A stretch of 19,373 nucleotides of DNA. It comes from Rhodobacteraceae bacterium UBA6141. Lineage in GTDB: Bacteria > Pseudomonadota > Alphaproteobacteria > Rhodobacterales > Rhodobacteraceae. Shown here piece by piece: positions 6,484 through 14,458 of the stretch (the first letter of the stretch is position 1; each line of letters opens with the position of its first letter). The DNA lies in assembly GCA_002423245.1 (NCBI GenBank), contig DIVD01000049.1:1-19373 (forward strand), given 5' to 3'. Position numbers and translations under genes: made by a program. Under the pieces are notes generated by a model. The model had not been told where the DNA came from. It ran no database searches and was given only the letters and a program-made list of their open reading frames with translations.

Positions 6484-8427
6484 ATGACAATGGCATTTCC
6501 GGGCGAGGCGGCCCTTTCCGCCCAGTTGCAGACCCTCGTGGCACCCCCGCCGCCGGCGGCGCGAGCCGAAGCTGTGCCGGGGGCGGCCTTCGCTCTCGAT
6601 CCGCCTGCGGTTCTCGCGCCAGCCCGAGGCCCTTGGCCTGCCCGGCCCGCGGCGCTCATGCCGCCAAGCCTGCCGCCGGCGCCGGAGATGTTCGTCCGGC
6701 CTGATCTTGAAGATTCTGCGGAGACCCTCTTGGGCGAGACCGAAGCCGACACCTCGGGCGACCCTGCGGCCATTGCCACGCCGGAACTACCGCTGCACGC
6801 CGGTCCGGCGCCGGTCCCGGCGAGCGCCGCCGTTCCCGACCCGGCCACGCTGGGGTTCGTGCTGCCGCAGCCCGGGACGGTCCTTTCGCAGCCGGCGCCG
6901 TCCTTGCCCGTCGAGGCTGTGCCCCGGCCCGGTGCAGCGCAAGCGGGGGCGGCGCCTCCCGGCTCGAGGCAACCGGCGATCTCGGGGCAACCGGCGATCG
7001 CGGCGTTCGCCGAAGCCGCACTCGCGCCTTCGCCGGCCCTTGCCGAAGCGGCGCCTGATCGCGGGCAGGCGGGCCCTCCGGGCGGTGAGGCGGCCTCGGA
7101 GGCGGGCCTGCCGACCGTGCCCACGGCCGGTGGAGCCCCGCCGGCCGTGGTGGAGGCTCCGGATGATGCGGGCCCGGTCGCGCCTTCGCTGCACCGCCAG
7201 CCGTCCGACGGCCCCAAAGGCCAGATCGTCCGCGGCGCGCCGGCCGATGCAGGGACCGAGACGCGCCGCGCAGCAGGCATCGGCATGGCCGTGGCAGCCT
7301 CCCAACCCGGCGCGGAAGCGACCATGGATGCCCAGCGGGCGGCTCCCGTCCGCCAGGCCCCGATCGTGGCGCAGATGGACGGTCGGTCCGCATCCCCGTC
7401 CGCGCTCCCGGCGGCAGGGGGCCCCGTTCAGGCAGCGCAGGCGCCGACGCGCGTCGCTGCGGCCTCCGCAAGCGATGCTGCAACGATGCTCTGGCAGGGG
7501 CGCATGTCAGGATCGGCGGGCGAGGCGGCCACGGCAGATGCGCCTCCGGGGTCAGCGGCACCCGCCGCGCGCGCCGCGCAGGGCGGCGCGGTTCCGGTTC
7601 CGGCGACCGCGCCACAGCCCCAGACCGCGGCAACCGCACCGCCGCCGCCGAGCGAGCCGTCAGCCGCCGCCACCACCGCCGCCGCCGCCACTGCGGACCA
7701 GCCCGCCGCGCGGGCCGCTCCCGCTGCCATTGCGGCCGCGGCGTTCCCCGGCGTTCCGTCACCGGCAGCACAACCCGCGCCTCGCGCGCCGCAAGAGGCG
7801 CTGGCGCCCCCCGCACGATCGGCCAAAGGGATCGCGGAGCGCCCCGCAGAGCCGGGCGCCGAGCCCCCCGGGCCTGCCGCCGAGGCTCCGCTTCCGGTGA
7901 CACAGCCGCAGTCCGCCCCGGCAGAGCAGCCCGCCTTCCTTGCCCAGGCCTCGGCCCCGCTGCACGGGATCGCTCCGGCTGACCCGGGGCCGCGCGGCGC
8001 CGACCTCGCCTCGCCGCAGCCGCCGCACATGGCCGGCATCGGGCCGCAACTGGCCGAGGCGATGGCCCGCTTTCCCGACCGGCCCGTCGAGCTGACGCTG
8101 GCGCCCGAGGAACTGGGGCGGGTGCGGCTGACGCTGACGACATCCGAGTCCGGGATTGTGCTCGCGGTCACGGCCGAGCGCCCGGAAACGCTCGACCTGA
8201 TGCGCCGCAACATCGACCAGCTGGCGCGCGATTTCCGCGAGATCGGCTATGCGGATCTGTCCTTCAGCTTCACGCAGCAGGACCGGCGCCCACAGGCCGA
8301 TCCGCAGGCGCTCGCGCCGCTGGGCCCGGTGGGCGGCGCGCCCGCCGCCGCAGCCGCGCTGCCCGCCCCGTCCGCCCCCGCTCCCCGCCCTGCCGCGCCG
8401 TCCGGCGGGCTCGACCTGCGCATCTGA
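6484..8427 (+). CDS. fliK: Flagellar hook-length control protein FliK
   Basis: FliK is the secreted ruler that measures the hook and switches the export apparatus from hook to filament substrates. The C-terminal Flg_hook domain (about residues 527-600 from this start) is clear: RPVELTLAPEELGRVRLTL, then VLAVTAERPETLDLMRRN and FREIGYADLSFSF. The preceding 520 residues are almost wholly Ala/Pro/Gly-rich and probably disordered, as expected of a ruler. Near residues 390-410 a run of GCC/CCG codons gives poly-Pro then Ala/Thr. The start is uncertain: GTG 6451 has a GCGAGG touching the codon, ATG 6484 and ATG 6490 follow a GTGGA. I chose 6484 as a compromise. flgD follows after 15 bases. Total length is large for the family. 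Confidence 0.92.
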   Translation: MTMAFPGEAALSAQLQTLVAPPPPAARAEAVPGAAFALDPPAVLAPARGPWPARPAALMPPSLPPAPEMFVRPDLEDSAETLLGETEADTSGDPAAIATPELPLHAGPAPVPASAAVPDPATLGFVLPQPGTVLSQPAPSLPVEAVPRPGAAQAGAAPPGSRQPAISGQPAIAAFAEAALAPSPALAEAAPDRGQAGPPGGEAASEAGLPTVPTAGGAPPAVVEAPDDAGPVAPSLHRQPSDGPKGQIVRGAPADAGTETRRAAGIGMAVAASQPGAEATMDAQRAAPVRQAPIVAQMDGRSASPSALPAAGGPVQAAQAPTRVAAASASDAATMLWQGRMSGSAGEAATADAPPGSAAPAARAAQGGAVPVPATAPQPQTAATAPPPPSEPSAAATTAAAATADQPAARAAPAAIAAAAFPGVPSPAAQPAPRAPQEALAPPARSAKGIAERPAEPGAEPPGPAAEAPLPVTQPQSAPAEQPAFLAQASAPLHGIAPADPGPRGADLASPQPPHMAGIGPQLAEAMARFPDRPVELTLAPEELGRVRLTLTTSESGIVLAVTAERPETLDLMRRNIDQLARDFREIGYADLSFSFTQQDRRPQADPQALAPLGPVGGAPAAAAALPAPSAPAPRPAAPSGGLDLRI

Positions 8428-8442
8428 CCGCGAGGAACCCCG

Positions 8443-9135
8443 ATGACCGTGACCGCAACCGCCCTCGCCGGCCAGACGGCGCCGACCGCTGCCGCCAGCC
8501 CCGCCCCCGCCGCCCCCGGTACCGCCCCCGGAACCGGCGCCGCCATCAGCAGCGATTTCGAGACCTTCCTGCTGATGCTGACCACGCAGATGCAGAACCA
8601 GGATCCGATGGATCCGATGGATTCCTCGGAGTTCGCCGTGCAGCTCGCGACCTTTTCGGGGGTGGAGCAGCAGGTGCAGACCAACGACCTGCTGCAAGGG
8701 CTGATCGGGCAGGTGGGGCTGATGAACATGTCCGACCTTGCCGGCTGGGTCGGGATGGAGGCGCGGGCCGAGGCGCCGGTCTGGTTCGAGGGGGCGCCGC
8801 TGGCCCTGCAACTCGCGCCGCGCCCCGGCGCCGATCAGGCGGTGCTTGCCGTCCATGACGCGGCCGGCAAGCTGGTCGCCGAGGAGCCGGTACCGCTCAA
8901 CGCGGCCGAGATCGCGTGGGTGGGCACCGATGCCACCGGCGCGCCGCTTCCGAACGGCACCTACAGCTTCCGCCTGATCAGCTCCAGCAATGGCGAGCAG
9001 ATGGGGATCGACCCGGTGCAGACCTACGGCAAGATCGTCGAGGCCCGCAGCGAGGCGGGGGCGGTGGTGCTGGTGCTGGAGGGCGGGGTGGAGGTCGCCG
9101 CCGACAAGGTGACGGCGCTGCGCACGCCGGAGTAG
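8443..9135 (+). CDS. flgD: Hook-capping (scaffold) protein FlgD
   Basis: FlgD forms the temporary cap under which hook subunits polymerise. The 230-residue protein has the signature N-terminal segment ISSDFETFLLMLTTQMQNQDP followed by MDSSEFAVQLATFSGVEQQ (about residues 35-77). After a linker come a Tudor/Fn3-like FlgD half with VLAVHDAAGKLV, and LPNGTYSFRLISSSNG. An Ala/Pro/Thr-rich N-terminal tail precedes the signature. A GAGGAA ribosome binding site supports the start. It is cotranscribed with fliK and is the last flagellar gene in this direction; the next gene, ubiB, is convergent. Confidence 0.95.
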   Translation: MTVTATALAGQTAPTAAASPAPAAPGTAPGTGAAISSDFETFLLMLTTQMQNQDPMDPMDSSEFAVQLATFSGVEQQVQTNDLLQGLIGQVGLMNMSDLAGWVGMEARAEAPVWFEGAPLALQLAPRPGADQAVLAVHDAAGKLVAEEPVPLNAAEIAWVGTDATGAPLPNGTYSFRLISSSNGEQMGIDPVQTYGKIVEARSEAGAVVLVLEGGVEVAADKVTALRTPE

Positions 9136-9456
9136 GGGCGGCCAGTGGCCCCCGTTGCCAGGCGCAAGCCGGAGCGGGCGGCGAGGCCGTCGCCGCCCTG
9201 GCCGCCAATCCGGCGAGGGCCCCGGCAAGCGCAGGCTTGCCGGCAACGACAGGCCCTGGCCGTCGCGCTTGCCGGGCTGGCCGCGGCGGGACCGAAGACG
9301 CAGTCCCTCCCGCGGCTGGTCGGATGCGGGATCGAATGCAGCGCGATCCTGCGCCACAGATTCGAGGAGAATGCGGCGGCTCTCGGCCCCTGTCCCGGTC
9401 CTGCCGCGGGGTCGCGTGTGCGCTTGCCGTCCGAACGCCGCGCGCCGCATTGCCGC
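9136..9456. other. 321-base gap between flgD and ubiB
   Basis: This convergent intergenic region is unusually long for the window. No frame shows a recognisable protein. Its only clear structure is the hairpin at 9222-9243. No terminal inverted repeats or transposase remnants were seen. Confidence 0.5.
9222..9243. terminator. Hairpin downstream of flgD and ubiB
   Basis: Perfect 9-bp stem (9222-9230 with 9235-9243) with a 4-base loop. It lies about 86 bases after flgD on one strand and 214 after ubiB on the other. No U-tract follows on the plus strand, so an intrinsic terminator is only plausible; RNA end protection is an alternative. Confidence 0.45.
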
Positions 9457-10986
9457 TCAGACCAGTTGCGCCACCGCCACCCCGGCCAGCGCCAGCGCGG
9501 CGCCAAGCGCCATCATCCCGGCGGCGCGGCGGCGCGAGGGCGGATTGACCACGACCACCGGCTCGGTCTGCCGGATCAGGGCCGCCTCGGCGAGTTCGGG
9601 CAGGCGCGGGCCGAACCGGCTCAGCACCCGCGCGGTGCGGGACAGGTCGCGCAGCATCGCCCGCGGGCCGAGGTTCTCGCGGATATAGGTTTCCACCACC
9701 GGCCGCGCGCCCTGCCAGATGTTCAGATGCGGGTCGAGCGAGCGGGCGACGCCCTCGACCACCACCATCGTGCGTTGCAGCAAGATCAGCTCGGTCCGCG
9801 TTTCCATCCCGAAGCGCTCGGTCACCTCGAAAAGGTGGCCCAGCAGGCGCGCCATCGAGATCTGGCTGGCCTCCATGCCGAAGATCGGCTCGCCCACCGC
9901 CCGCAGGGCGCGCGCGAAGGCCCCCACGTCGCGGTCGCGCGGCACATAGCCCGCCTCGAAATGCACCTCGGCCACGCGGCGGTAGTTCCGCGCGATGAAG
10001 CCCATCAGGATCTCGGCATAGACGCGGCGGCTGTATTCGTCGATCTGGCCCATGATCCCGAAATCATAGGCGATGATGTCGCCGTTCGCGGCGACCTTCA
10101 GGTTGCCCTGATGCATGTCGGCGTGGAAATAGCCGTCGCGCAGCGCATGGCTCAGGAACAGTTCCAGCACCCGGCGCGCCAGCGCCGGCGCGTCATGCCC
10201 CGCGGCGAGGATCGCGGGCACATCGCCCATCGGGATGCCCTCGGCCCAGTCCATCACCATCACCCGCCGCCCCGACAGGTGCCAGACCGGCTGCGGTACC
10301 TGAAAGCCCGCGTCCCTGGCCGTGTTCGCGCCGAATTCCGAGGCGGCCGCCGCCTCCAGCCGCAGGTCCAGCTCCCCCACCACCACGCCCTCGAAATGCG
10401 CGATCACCTCGGACGGGCGCAGCCGGCGCGAGGCGGGAGAGACCAGCTCGATCATCGCGGCGGCAAGGTGGAAGGCATCCACATCGCGGCGAAAGGCCCG
10501 CTCGATGCCGGGGCGCAGCACCTTGACGGCGACCTCCTGCCCGGTGTCCGCCAGCCGCGCGCGGTGCACCTGCGCGATGGAGGCGGCGGCGACGGGCTCG
10601 GAAAAGGCACTGAAGACCTGATCGACCGGCAGCCCGGTTTCCGCCTCGAAGGCCGCCCTGGCGGCGGCGATGTCGAAGGGCGGCAGCCGGTCCTGCAGCA
10701 TCCGCAGTTGCAGCGCAAGCTCGGGGCCCACCACGTCGGGCCGGGTGGACAGCACCTGCCCGAACTTGATGTAGGCCGGCCCCAGCGCGGTGATCGCCCG
10801 CGTCACCGGCGGCAGCGCCGGGTCGCCGCGATAGCCCAGCCAGGCGAAGGGCCAGCCAAGCACCCGCGCCAGCAGCCGCAGCCGGGGCGGCACCTCCATC
10901 GCCTCCAGCGCCACCTTCATCGCCCCGGTCCGCTCGAAGGTCGCGCCGGTGCGGATCAGCCGCAGCAGGTTGTGGGCTCCGCGCAT
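9457..10986 (-). CDS. ubiB: Ubiquinone biosynthesis protein UbiB (ABC1/ADCK-type kinase-like)
   Basis: Membrane-associated atypical kinase-like ATPase required for ubiquinone biosynthesis. The 509-residue protein has the family hallmarks: KFGQ in AYIKFGQVLSTRPD (residues 74-77, the KxGQ motif), the alanine-rich nucleotide loop AAASIAQVHRA (133-143) in place of a glycine loop, Lys155 in VAVKVLRPGI, YFHADMHQGN (287-295) as catalytic loop, and YDFG (307-310). A hydrophobic segment at about 486-507 anchors the C-terminus. The start overlaps the ubiE stop by one base (TGATG), so translation is coupled with the pathway methyltransferase. Confidence 0.96.
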   Translation of the reverse strand: MRGAHNLLRLIRTGATFERTGAMKVALEAMEVPPRLRLLARVLGWPFAWLGYRGDPALPPVTRAITALGPAYIKFGQVLSTRPDVVGPELALQLRMLQDRLPPFDIAAARAAFEAETGLPVDQVFSAFSEPVAAASIAQVHRARLADTGQEVAVKVLRPGIERAFRRDVDAFHLAAAMIELVSPASRRLRPSEVIAHFEGVVVGELDLRLEAAAASEFGANTARDAGFQVPQPVWHLSGRRVMVMDWAEGIPMGDVPAILAAGHDAPALARRVLELFLSHALRDGYFHADMHQGNLKVAANGDIIAYDFGIMGQIDEYSRRVYAEILMGFIARNYRRVAEVHFEAGYVPRDRDVGAFARALRAVGEPIFGMEASQISMARLLGHLFEVTERFGMETRTELILLQRTMVVVEGVARSLDPHLNIWQGARPVVETYIRENLGPRAMLRDLSRTARVLSRFGPRLPELAEAALIRQTEPVVVVNPPSRRRAAGMMALGAALALAGVAVAQLV

Positions 10987-11738
10987 CAGATCTTCCAGCC
11001 GGAATGCAGCGCGGCGATGCCCATCGTCAGGTTGCGGTACCGCACCTGCCCGAAGCCGGCCTGCCGGATCATTGCGGCAAAGCTCTCCTGATCGGGGAAC
11101 TTGCGGATCGATTCCACCAGATACTGATAGCTGTCCCGATCCCCTGCCACGACCTGCCCCATCAGCGGGATCACGTTGAAGGAGTAGCGGTCATAGGCCC
11201 ATTGCAGGCCCTTGTCCGGCAGCTGGCTGAACTCCAGCACCATCAGCCGGCCGCCCGGCTTCAGCACCCGGAACGCCTCGGCCAGCGCATCCTCGATCCG
11301 CGTGACGTTGCGGATGCCGAAGCTGATCGTGTAGACATCGAAGCTGCCGGCGGCGAAGGGCAGGGCCATCGCATCGCCCACCACCCAGTCAAGCTGCCCG
11401 GCGAGGCTTTCGGCCTCGGCGCGCTTGCGGCCCTCGGCCAACATGCTCTCGGTCATGTCGCAGACGGTGGCCCTCGCCCCCGGCGCGCGGCGCAGGAAGC
11501 GGAAGGCCACGTCCCCGGTGCCGCCGGCCACGTCCAGCAGCCTCTGCCCCGGCCGCGGCGCCAGCCAGTCCATCATCGCGTCCTTCCAGATGCGGTGGAT
11601 TCCGAGGCTCATCACGTCATTCATGATGTCGTATCTCGAGGCGACGCGGCTGAACACGCCATGCACCAGCCCGGCCTTTTCGGCCTCGGTCACGGTCTGG
11701 AAGCCGAAATGCGTGCTTGCCTGCGTGTCGTCGGTCAT
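10986..11738 (-). CDS. ubiE: Ubiquinone/menaquinone C-methyltransferase UbiE
   Basis: SAM-dependent C-methylation of the demethylated benzoquinol (and demethylmenaquinol where present). The protein has 250 residues, the usual length. The UbiE signature VFSRVASRYDIMNDVMSLGIHRIWK is at 28-52. SAM motif I LLDVAGGTGD is at 67-76. The second family signature around ISFGIRNVTR and FRVLKPGGRLMVLEFS follows. The end ALHSGWKI is typical. It is the first gene of a ubiE-ubiB operon. On the minus strand a TATATC (11771-11776) with an upstream TTTGCC 16 bases away is a weak promoter candidate in the gap to mutM. Confidence 0.97.
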   Translation of the reverse strand: MTDDTQASTHFGFQTVTEAEKAGLVHGVFSRVASRYDIMNDVMSLGIHRIWKDAMMDWLAPRPGQRLLDVAGGTGDVAFRFLRRAPGARATVCDMTESMLAEGRKRAEAESLAGQLDWVVGDAMALPFAAGSFDVYTISFGIRNVTRIEDALAEAFRVLKPGGRLMVLEFSQLPDKGLQWAYDRYSFNVIPLMGQVVAGDRDSYQYLVESIRKFPDQESFAAMIRQAGFGQVRYRNLTMGIAALHSGWKI

Positions 11739-11804
11739 CTGCGCGCCCCGCCCGGAATTTCCCTAGGCGGGATATACTCCGATCGGGGCGGAGGCAAAGC
11801 AACA

Positions 11805-11833
11805 TTGTGCCCCGCTCCCGCGCGCCCTAGATC
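11805..11833 (+). promoter_or_regulatory. Probable sigma70 promoter of mutM
   Basis: TTGTGC (11805-11810) and TAGATC (11828-11833) are separated by exactly 17 bases. The -10 element ends 34 bases before the GTG start of mutM. Each hexamer keeps the most conserved positions (TTG, TA), typical of high-GC alphaproteobacteria. Confidence 0.5.
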
Positions 11834-11867
11834 GGGGCGGCCATCCCTTTGCAGAAGGCCGCTGCCC

Positions 11868-12716
11868 GTGCCCGAACTGCCGGAAGTCGAAACCGTCCGC
11901 CGCGGCCTTCTGCCCGCGATGGAGGGGCGCGTCATCCTTGCCGCCGCCATCAACCGCCCCGACCTGCGCTGGCCGCTGCCGGAGCGGATGGCCGCGCGGC
12001 TGACCGGCGCGCGGGTGCTGGCGCTGCGGCGGCGGTCGAAATACATCCTTGCCGACCTTTCCACCGGCGAGACGCTGCTGATCCACCTCGGCATGTCGGG
12101 CCGGATGCTGGTCTCGGGTTCCCTGCAAGGCAGCTTCCGGCACGACCTGCCCGCACCGCAAAAGCACGATCATGTCGTGCTCGACATGGAGGGCGGCGCC
12201 CGCGTCACCTTCAACGATGCCCGCCGCTTCGGCGCGATGGACCTGATTGCCACCGAGGGCGAGCCGCACTGGCTGCTCAAGGGGCTGGGACCGGAGCCCT
12301 TCGGCAATGACTTCAACGAAGCCTATCTGGTGGCCCGCCTGCGGGGCCGCGCGGCGCCCGTCAAGGCGCTGCTGCTGGATCAGCGCGTGCTGGCCGGGCT
12401 TGGCAACATCTATGTCTGCGAGCTGCTGTTCCGCGCCGGCATCGACCCGCGCCGCGCCGCGGGCAGCCTGCCTGCCGCGCAGGCCGCGGCCCTTGTTCCG
12501 CTGATCCGCGCGGTGCTGGCCGAGGCGATCGAGGCGGGCGGATCCTCGTTGCGCGACTACCGGCAGACCGGGGGCGAGCCGGGCTATTTCCAGCACGCCT
12601 TCCGCGTCTATGGCCGCGAGGGGCAGCCCTGCGTCACCCCCGGCTGCCCCGGGACGGTCGTGCGCATCGTGCAGTCCGGGCGGTCCAGCTTCCTCTGCCC
12701 CGGCTGCCAGGGCTGA
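11868..12716 (+). CDS. mutM: Formamidopyrimidine-DNA glycosylase (MutM/Fpg)
   Basis: Removes 8-oxoguanine and ring-opened purines and nicks the abasic site. The start is a GTG giving (M)PELPEVETVRRGL, so after Met removal Pro is the N-terminal nucleophile with the catalytic Glu next to it. The longer open frame upstream is spurious because the mature N-terminus must begin at this Pro. Other key residues: Lys58 in RRSKYIL, the H2TH region DQRVLAGLGNIYVCE (171-185), and a C4 zinc finger with Cys255, Cys260, Cys277 and Cys280 and Arg272. Length 282 residues, normal. An AGAAGG ribosome binding site lies about 9 bases upstream. It is divergent from ubiE. Confidence 0.97.
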   Translation: MPELPEVETVRRGLLPAMEGRVILAAAINRPDLRWPLPERMAARLTGARVLALRRRSKYILADLSTGETLLIHLGMSGRMLVSGSLQGSFRHDLPAPQKHDHVVLDMEGGARVTFNDARRFGAMDLIATEGEPHWLLKGLGPEPFGNDFNEAYLVARLRGRAAPVKALLLDQRVLAGLGNIYVCELLFRAGIDPRRAAGSLPAAQAAALVPLIRAVLAEAIEAGGSSLRDYRQTGGEPGYFQHAFRVYGREGQPCVTPGCPGTVVRIVQSGRSSFLCPGCQG

Positions 12717-12726
12717 GGCAAATTGC

Positions 12727-12754
12727 TTGCCAACGGCAGCCGTCCTGCTAGGAG
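12727..12754 (+). promoter_or_regulatory. Candidate promoter of the enoyl-CoA hydratase gene
   Basis: TTGCCA (12727-12732) and TAGGAG (12749-12754) are 16 bases apart, 32 bases before the ATG. The -10 match is modest. Confidence 0.35.
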
Positions 12755-12786
12755 TCTGACCGGACCGAAGGAAAGGTGCTTGCCCG

Positions 12787-13563
12787 ATGGCCTACCAGAC
12801 GCTGATCGTCGAAACCGAAGACTCCGTCGCCCTGATCCGCCTCAACCGCCCGGACGCGCTCAATGCGCTGAACTCGCAGTTGCTGGGGGAGCTGTCAGAG
12901 GCGCTGAAGGCGCTCGACGCCAATGACAAGGTGCGCTGCATCGTGCTCACCGGGTCGGAAAAGGCCTTCGCGGCGGGGGCGGACATCAAGGAAATGGCGG
13001 ACAAGAGCTTCGTCGACATGTTCGGCTCCGACTATTTCGCGCCCGAATCCGAGGCGATCCTGCGGGTGCGCAAGCCGATCATCGCCGCCGTGTCGGGCTA
13101 TGCGCTTGGCGGCGGCTGCGAGCTTGCGATGATGTGCGACTTCATCATCTGTTCGGACACGGCCAGGTTCGGTCAGCCCGAGATCAACCTCGGCGTCATT
13201 GCCGGCATCGGCGGGACCCAGCGGCTGACCCGCTTCGTCGGCAAGTCGAAATCCATGGACATGCACCTGACCGGCCGCTTCATGGATGCGGCCGAGGCCG
13301 AACGCTCGGGCCTTGTCTCCCGCGTCGTGCCGGCCGGCAAGCTGGTGCCCGAGGCGCTGGCCATCGCCAAGAAGATCGCCGAGAAATCCGTGCTGAGCGC
13401 GATGGCGGTGAAGGAGGCGGTCAACCGCAGCTATGAAACCACCCTGCGCGAGGGCGTGCTGTTCGAACGCCGCGTGTTCCATGCGCTCTTTGCCACCGAA
13501 GACCAGGCCGAGGGCATGGGCGCCTTCCTTGAAAAACGTCAGCCGCAGTTCCGCGACCGCTGA
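12787..13563 (+). CDS. Enoyl-CoA hydratase (crotonase family)
   Basis: Adds water across 2-enoyl-CoA in fatty-acid beta-oxidation; cytoplasmic hexamer. The 258-residue protein is a single crotonase domain closely resembling mitochondrial short-chain hydratase. KAFAAGADIKEM (60-70) and YALGGGCELAMMCD (105-118) supply the oxyanion hole, and both catalytic glutamates are present, Glu112 in GGCELAM and Glu132 in FGQPEINLG. This argues for a true hydratase and not an isomerase or hydrolase. A GGAAAGG ribosome binding site precedes the ATG. It lies between mutM and rpsT, a place it also holds in other alphaproteobacteria. Exact chain-length preference cannot be read. Confidence 0.93.
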   Translation: MAYQTLIVETEDSVALIRLNRPDALNALNSQLLGELSEALKALDANDKVRCIVLTGSEKAFAAGADIKEMADKSFVDMFGSDYFAPESEAILRVRKPIIAAVSGYALGGGCELAMMCDFIICSDTARFGQPEINLGVIAGIGGTQRLTRFVGKSKSMDMHLTGRFMDAAEAERSGLVSRVVPAGKLVPEALAIAKKIAEKSVLSAMAVKEAVNRSYETTLREGVLFERRVFHALFATEDQAEGMGAFLEKRQPQFRDR

Positions 13564-13601
13564 AACCTGCCGGCGGAGGCGCGAAAGCGCGCCGCGCCCG
13601 G

Positions 13602-13630
13602 TTGACTTGTTTGCGAGTCGCGACTAGAAG
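13602..13630 (+). promoter_or_regulatory. Strong promoter of rpsT
   Basis: TTGACT (13602-13607) and TAGAAG (13625-13630) with a 17-base spacer, ending 42 bases before the rpsT ATG. It is one of the two best consensus matches in the window. A GAGTC (GANTC) site at 13615-13619 lies inside the spacer. Confidence 0.75.
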
Positions 13631-13672
13631 CGCGGCTTCAGATTTACCCGAACCCGAACGGAACACCGACCC

Positions 13673-13942
13673 ATGGCCAATACGCCCCAGTCCAAGAAGC
13701 GCGCACGCCAGAACGAGCGCCGGCAAGACGTGAACAAGGCGCGCCGCTCGCGCATCCGCACCTACCTGCGCAAGGTCGAGGAGGCGCTGGCCTCGGGCGA
13801 TCAGGGCGCGGCGGCCACGGCCCTCAGGAGCGCGCAGCCGGAACTGGCCCGCGGCATCACCAAGGGCGTTCTGCACAAGAACACCGTGGCGCGGAAGATG
13901 TCGCGCCTGTCGGCCCGCGTGAAGGCGCTCGCCCCGGCCTGA
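13673..13942 (+). CDS. rpsT: 30S ribosomal protein S20
   Basis: Small basic protein that binds 16S rRNA early in 30S assembly. 89 residues with the standard start MANTPQSKKRARQNERR and end KMSRLSARVKAL; very rich in Arg and Lys. It is monocistronic: its own strong promoter lies upstream and an intrinsic terminator 48 bases downstream. rpsT next to dnaA is a conserved alphaproteobacterial arrangement. The stop codon TGA falls inside an 11-base tandem repeat. Confidence 0.97.
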   Translation: MANTPQSKKRARQNERRQDVNKARRSRIRTYLRKVEEALASGDQGAAATALRSAQPELARGITKGVLHKNTVARKMSRLSARVKALAPA

Positions 13943-13963
13943 TTCCGGCCTGATTCCGGCCTG
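13934..13963 (+). repeat. 11-base tandem repeat across the rpsT stop codon
   Basis: CCGGCCTGATT is present twice (13934-13944, 13945-13955), followed by a partial third copy to 13963. Each full junction creates a GATTC site (13941-13945 and 13952-13956). The first copy covers the last rpsT codons and stop. Confidence 0.8.
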
Positions 13964-13989
13964 CAAGGCACTCGCAACGATCATTTCGT

Positions 13990-14022
13990 GGGCGCAGCAG
14001 AAATGCTGCGCCCCTTTGCTTT
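13990..14022 (+). terminator. Intrinsic terminator of rpsT
   Basis: A perfect 10-bp stem (13990-13999 with 14004-14013) with a GAAA loop is followed by the T-rich tail CTTTGCTTT. This is the clearest rho-independent terminator in the window and separates rpsT from dnaA transcription. Confidence 0.88.
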
Positions 14023-14458
14023 ATGCCTTGTTTTCAAAGGGGTTGTGGCGGTTTTGTCCGCCCCGGTGGATTCGATCGAAGTCAAGCGTGAAGTTCGGTT
14101 GCGAAGACTTCCGCCACCTTGCTACCTTTGGCAGGCGATTCACATCGCCTTGGGGAACCTGATGTCGACCATCTGTCTGCGGCCCTGCCAGGCTGCATGA
14201 AACGGGCGTACCGCTGCCGGGCGCCTCGGATGAGCTTTATCAAGTCGGGCGGACGGCACGGGGTTTGCCGTTTGTCCCGCGACCGACGCGGCCACCGTGT
14301 CCGGAGGCGACTCCGGCGCACGGCGGGCGTTGGCTTGTCCGAATCCGGGCGCTGCCGGGCTCTGCCATCCCTTCGGGGTGCGGGGCCGGGCCGAAGCGAA
14401 TCGCTGATGTCGCGGCTGCTTGCGGCGGAACGGTGTTGGAACGGACGGGCACATAAGA
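14023..14458 (+). promoter_or_regulatory. dnaA upstream region with a GANTC cluster
   Basis: These 436 bases hold no supported gene. Five GANTC sites lie here (14069, 14137, 14309, 14341 and 14398), plus two more at 13941 and 13952. A stem-loop at 14296-14322 has a 6-bp stem and a GCGA loop, extended by four more pairs beyond a small internal loop. I found no good DnaA boxes (TTATNCACA), so an origin is not supported, and no convincing -35/-10 pair, though the dnaA promoter must lie here or in a read-through transcript. Confidence 0.55.

Noticed and set aside
7759..9450. Long minus-strand frames opposite fliK and flgD (also 6656-8143)
   Set aside because: They lie opposite clear fliK and flgD coding and have Arg/Gly/His-rich composition typical of reverse frames in high-GC DNA, with no family pattern.
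9145..11091. 648-codon plus-strand frame opposite ubiB
   Set aside because: It is the complement of the well-supported ubiB gene and its translation shows only His/Arg/Gln-rich shadow composition.
14023..14458. Replication origin next to dnaA
   Set aside because: No cluster of DnaA boxes and no strong AT-rich stretch; the only near match (TTATCAAGT near 14235) fits 6 of 9 positions. The GANTC cluster alone does not prove an origin.
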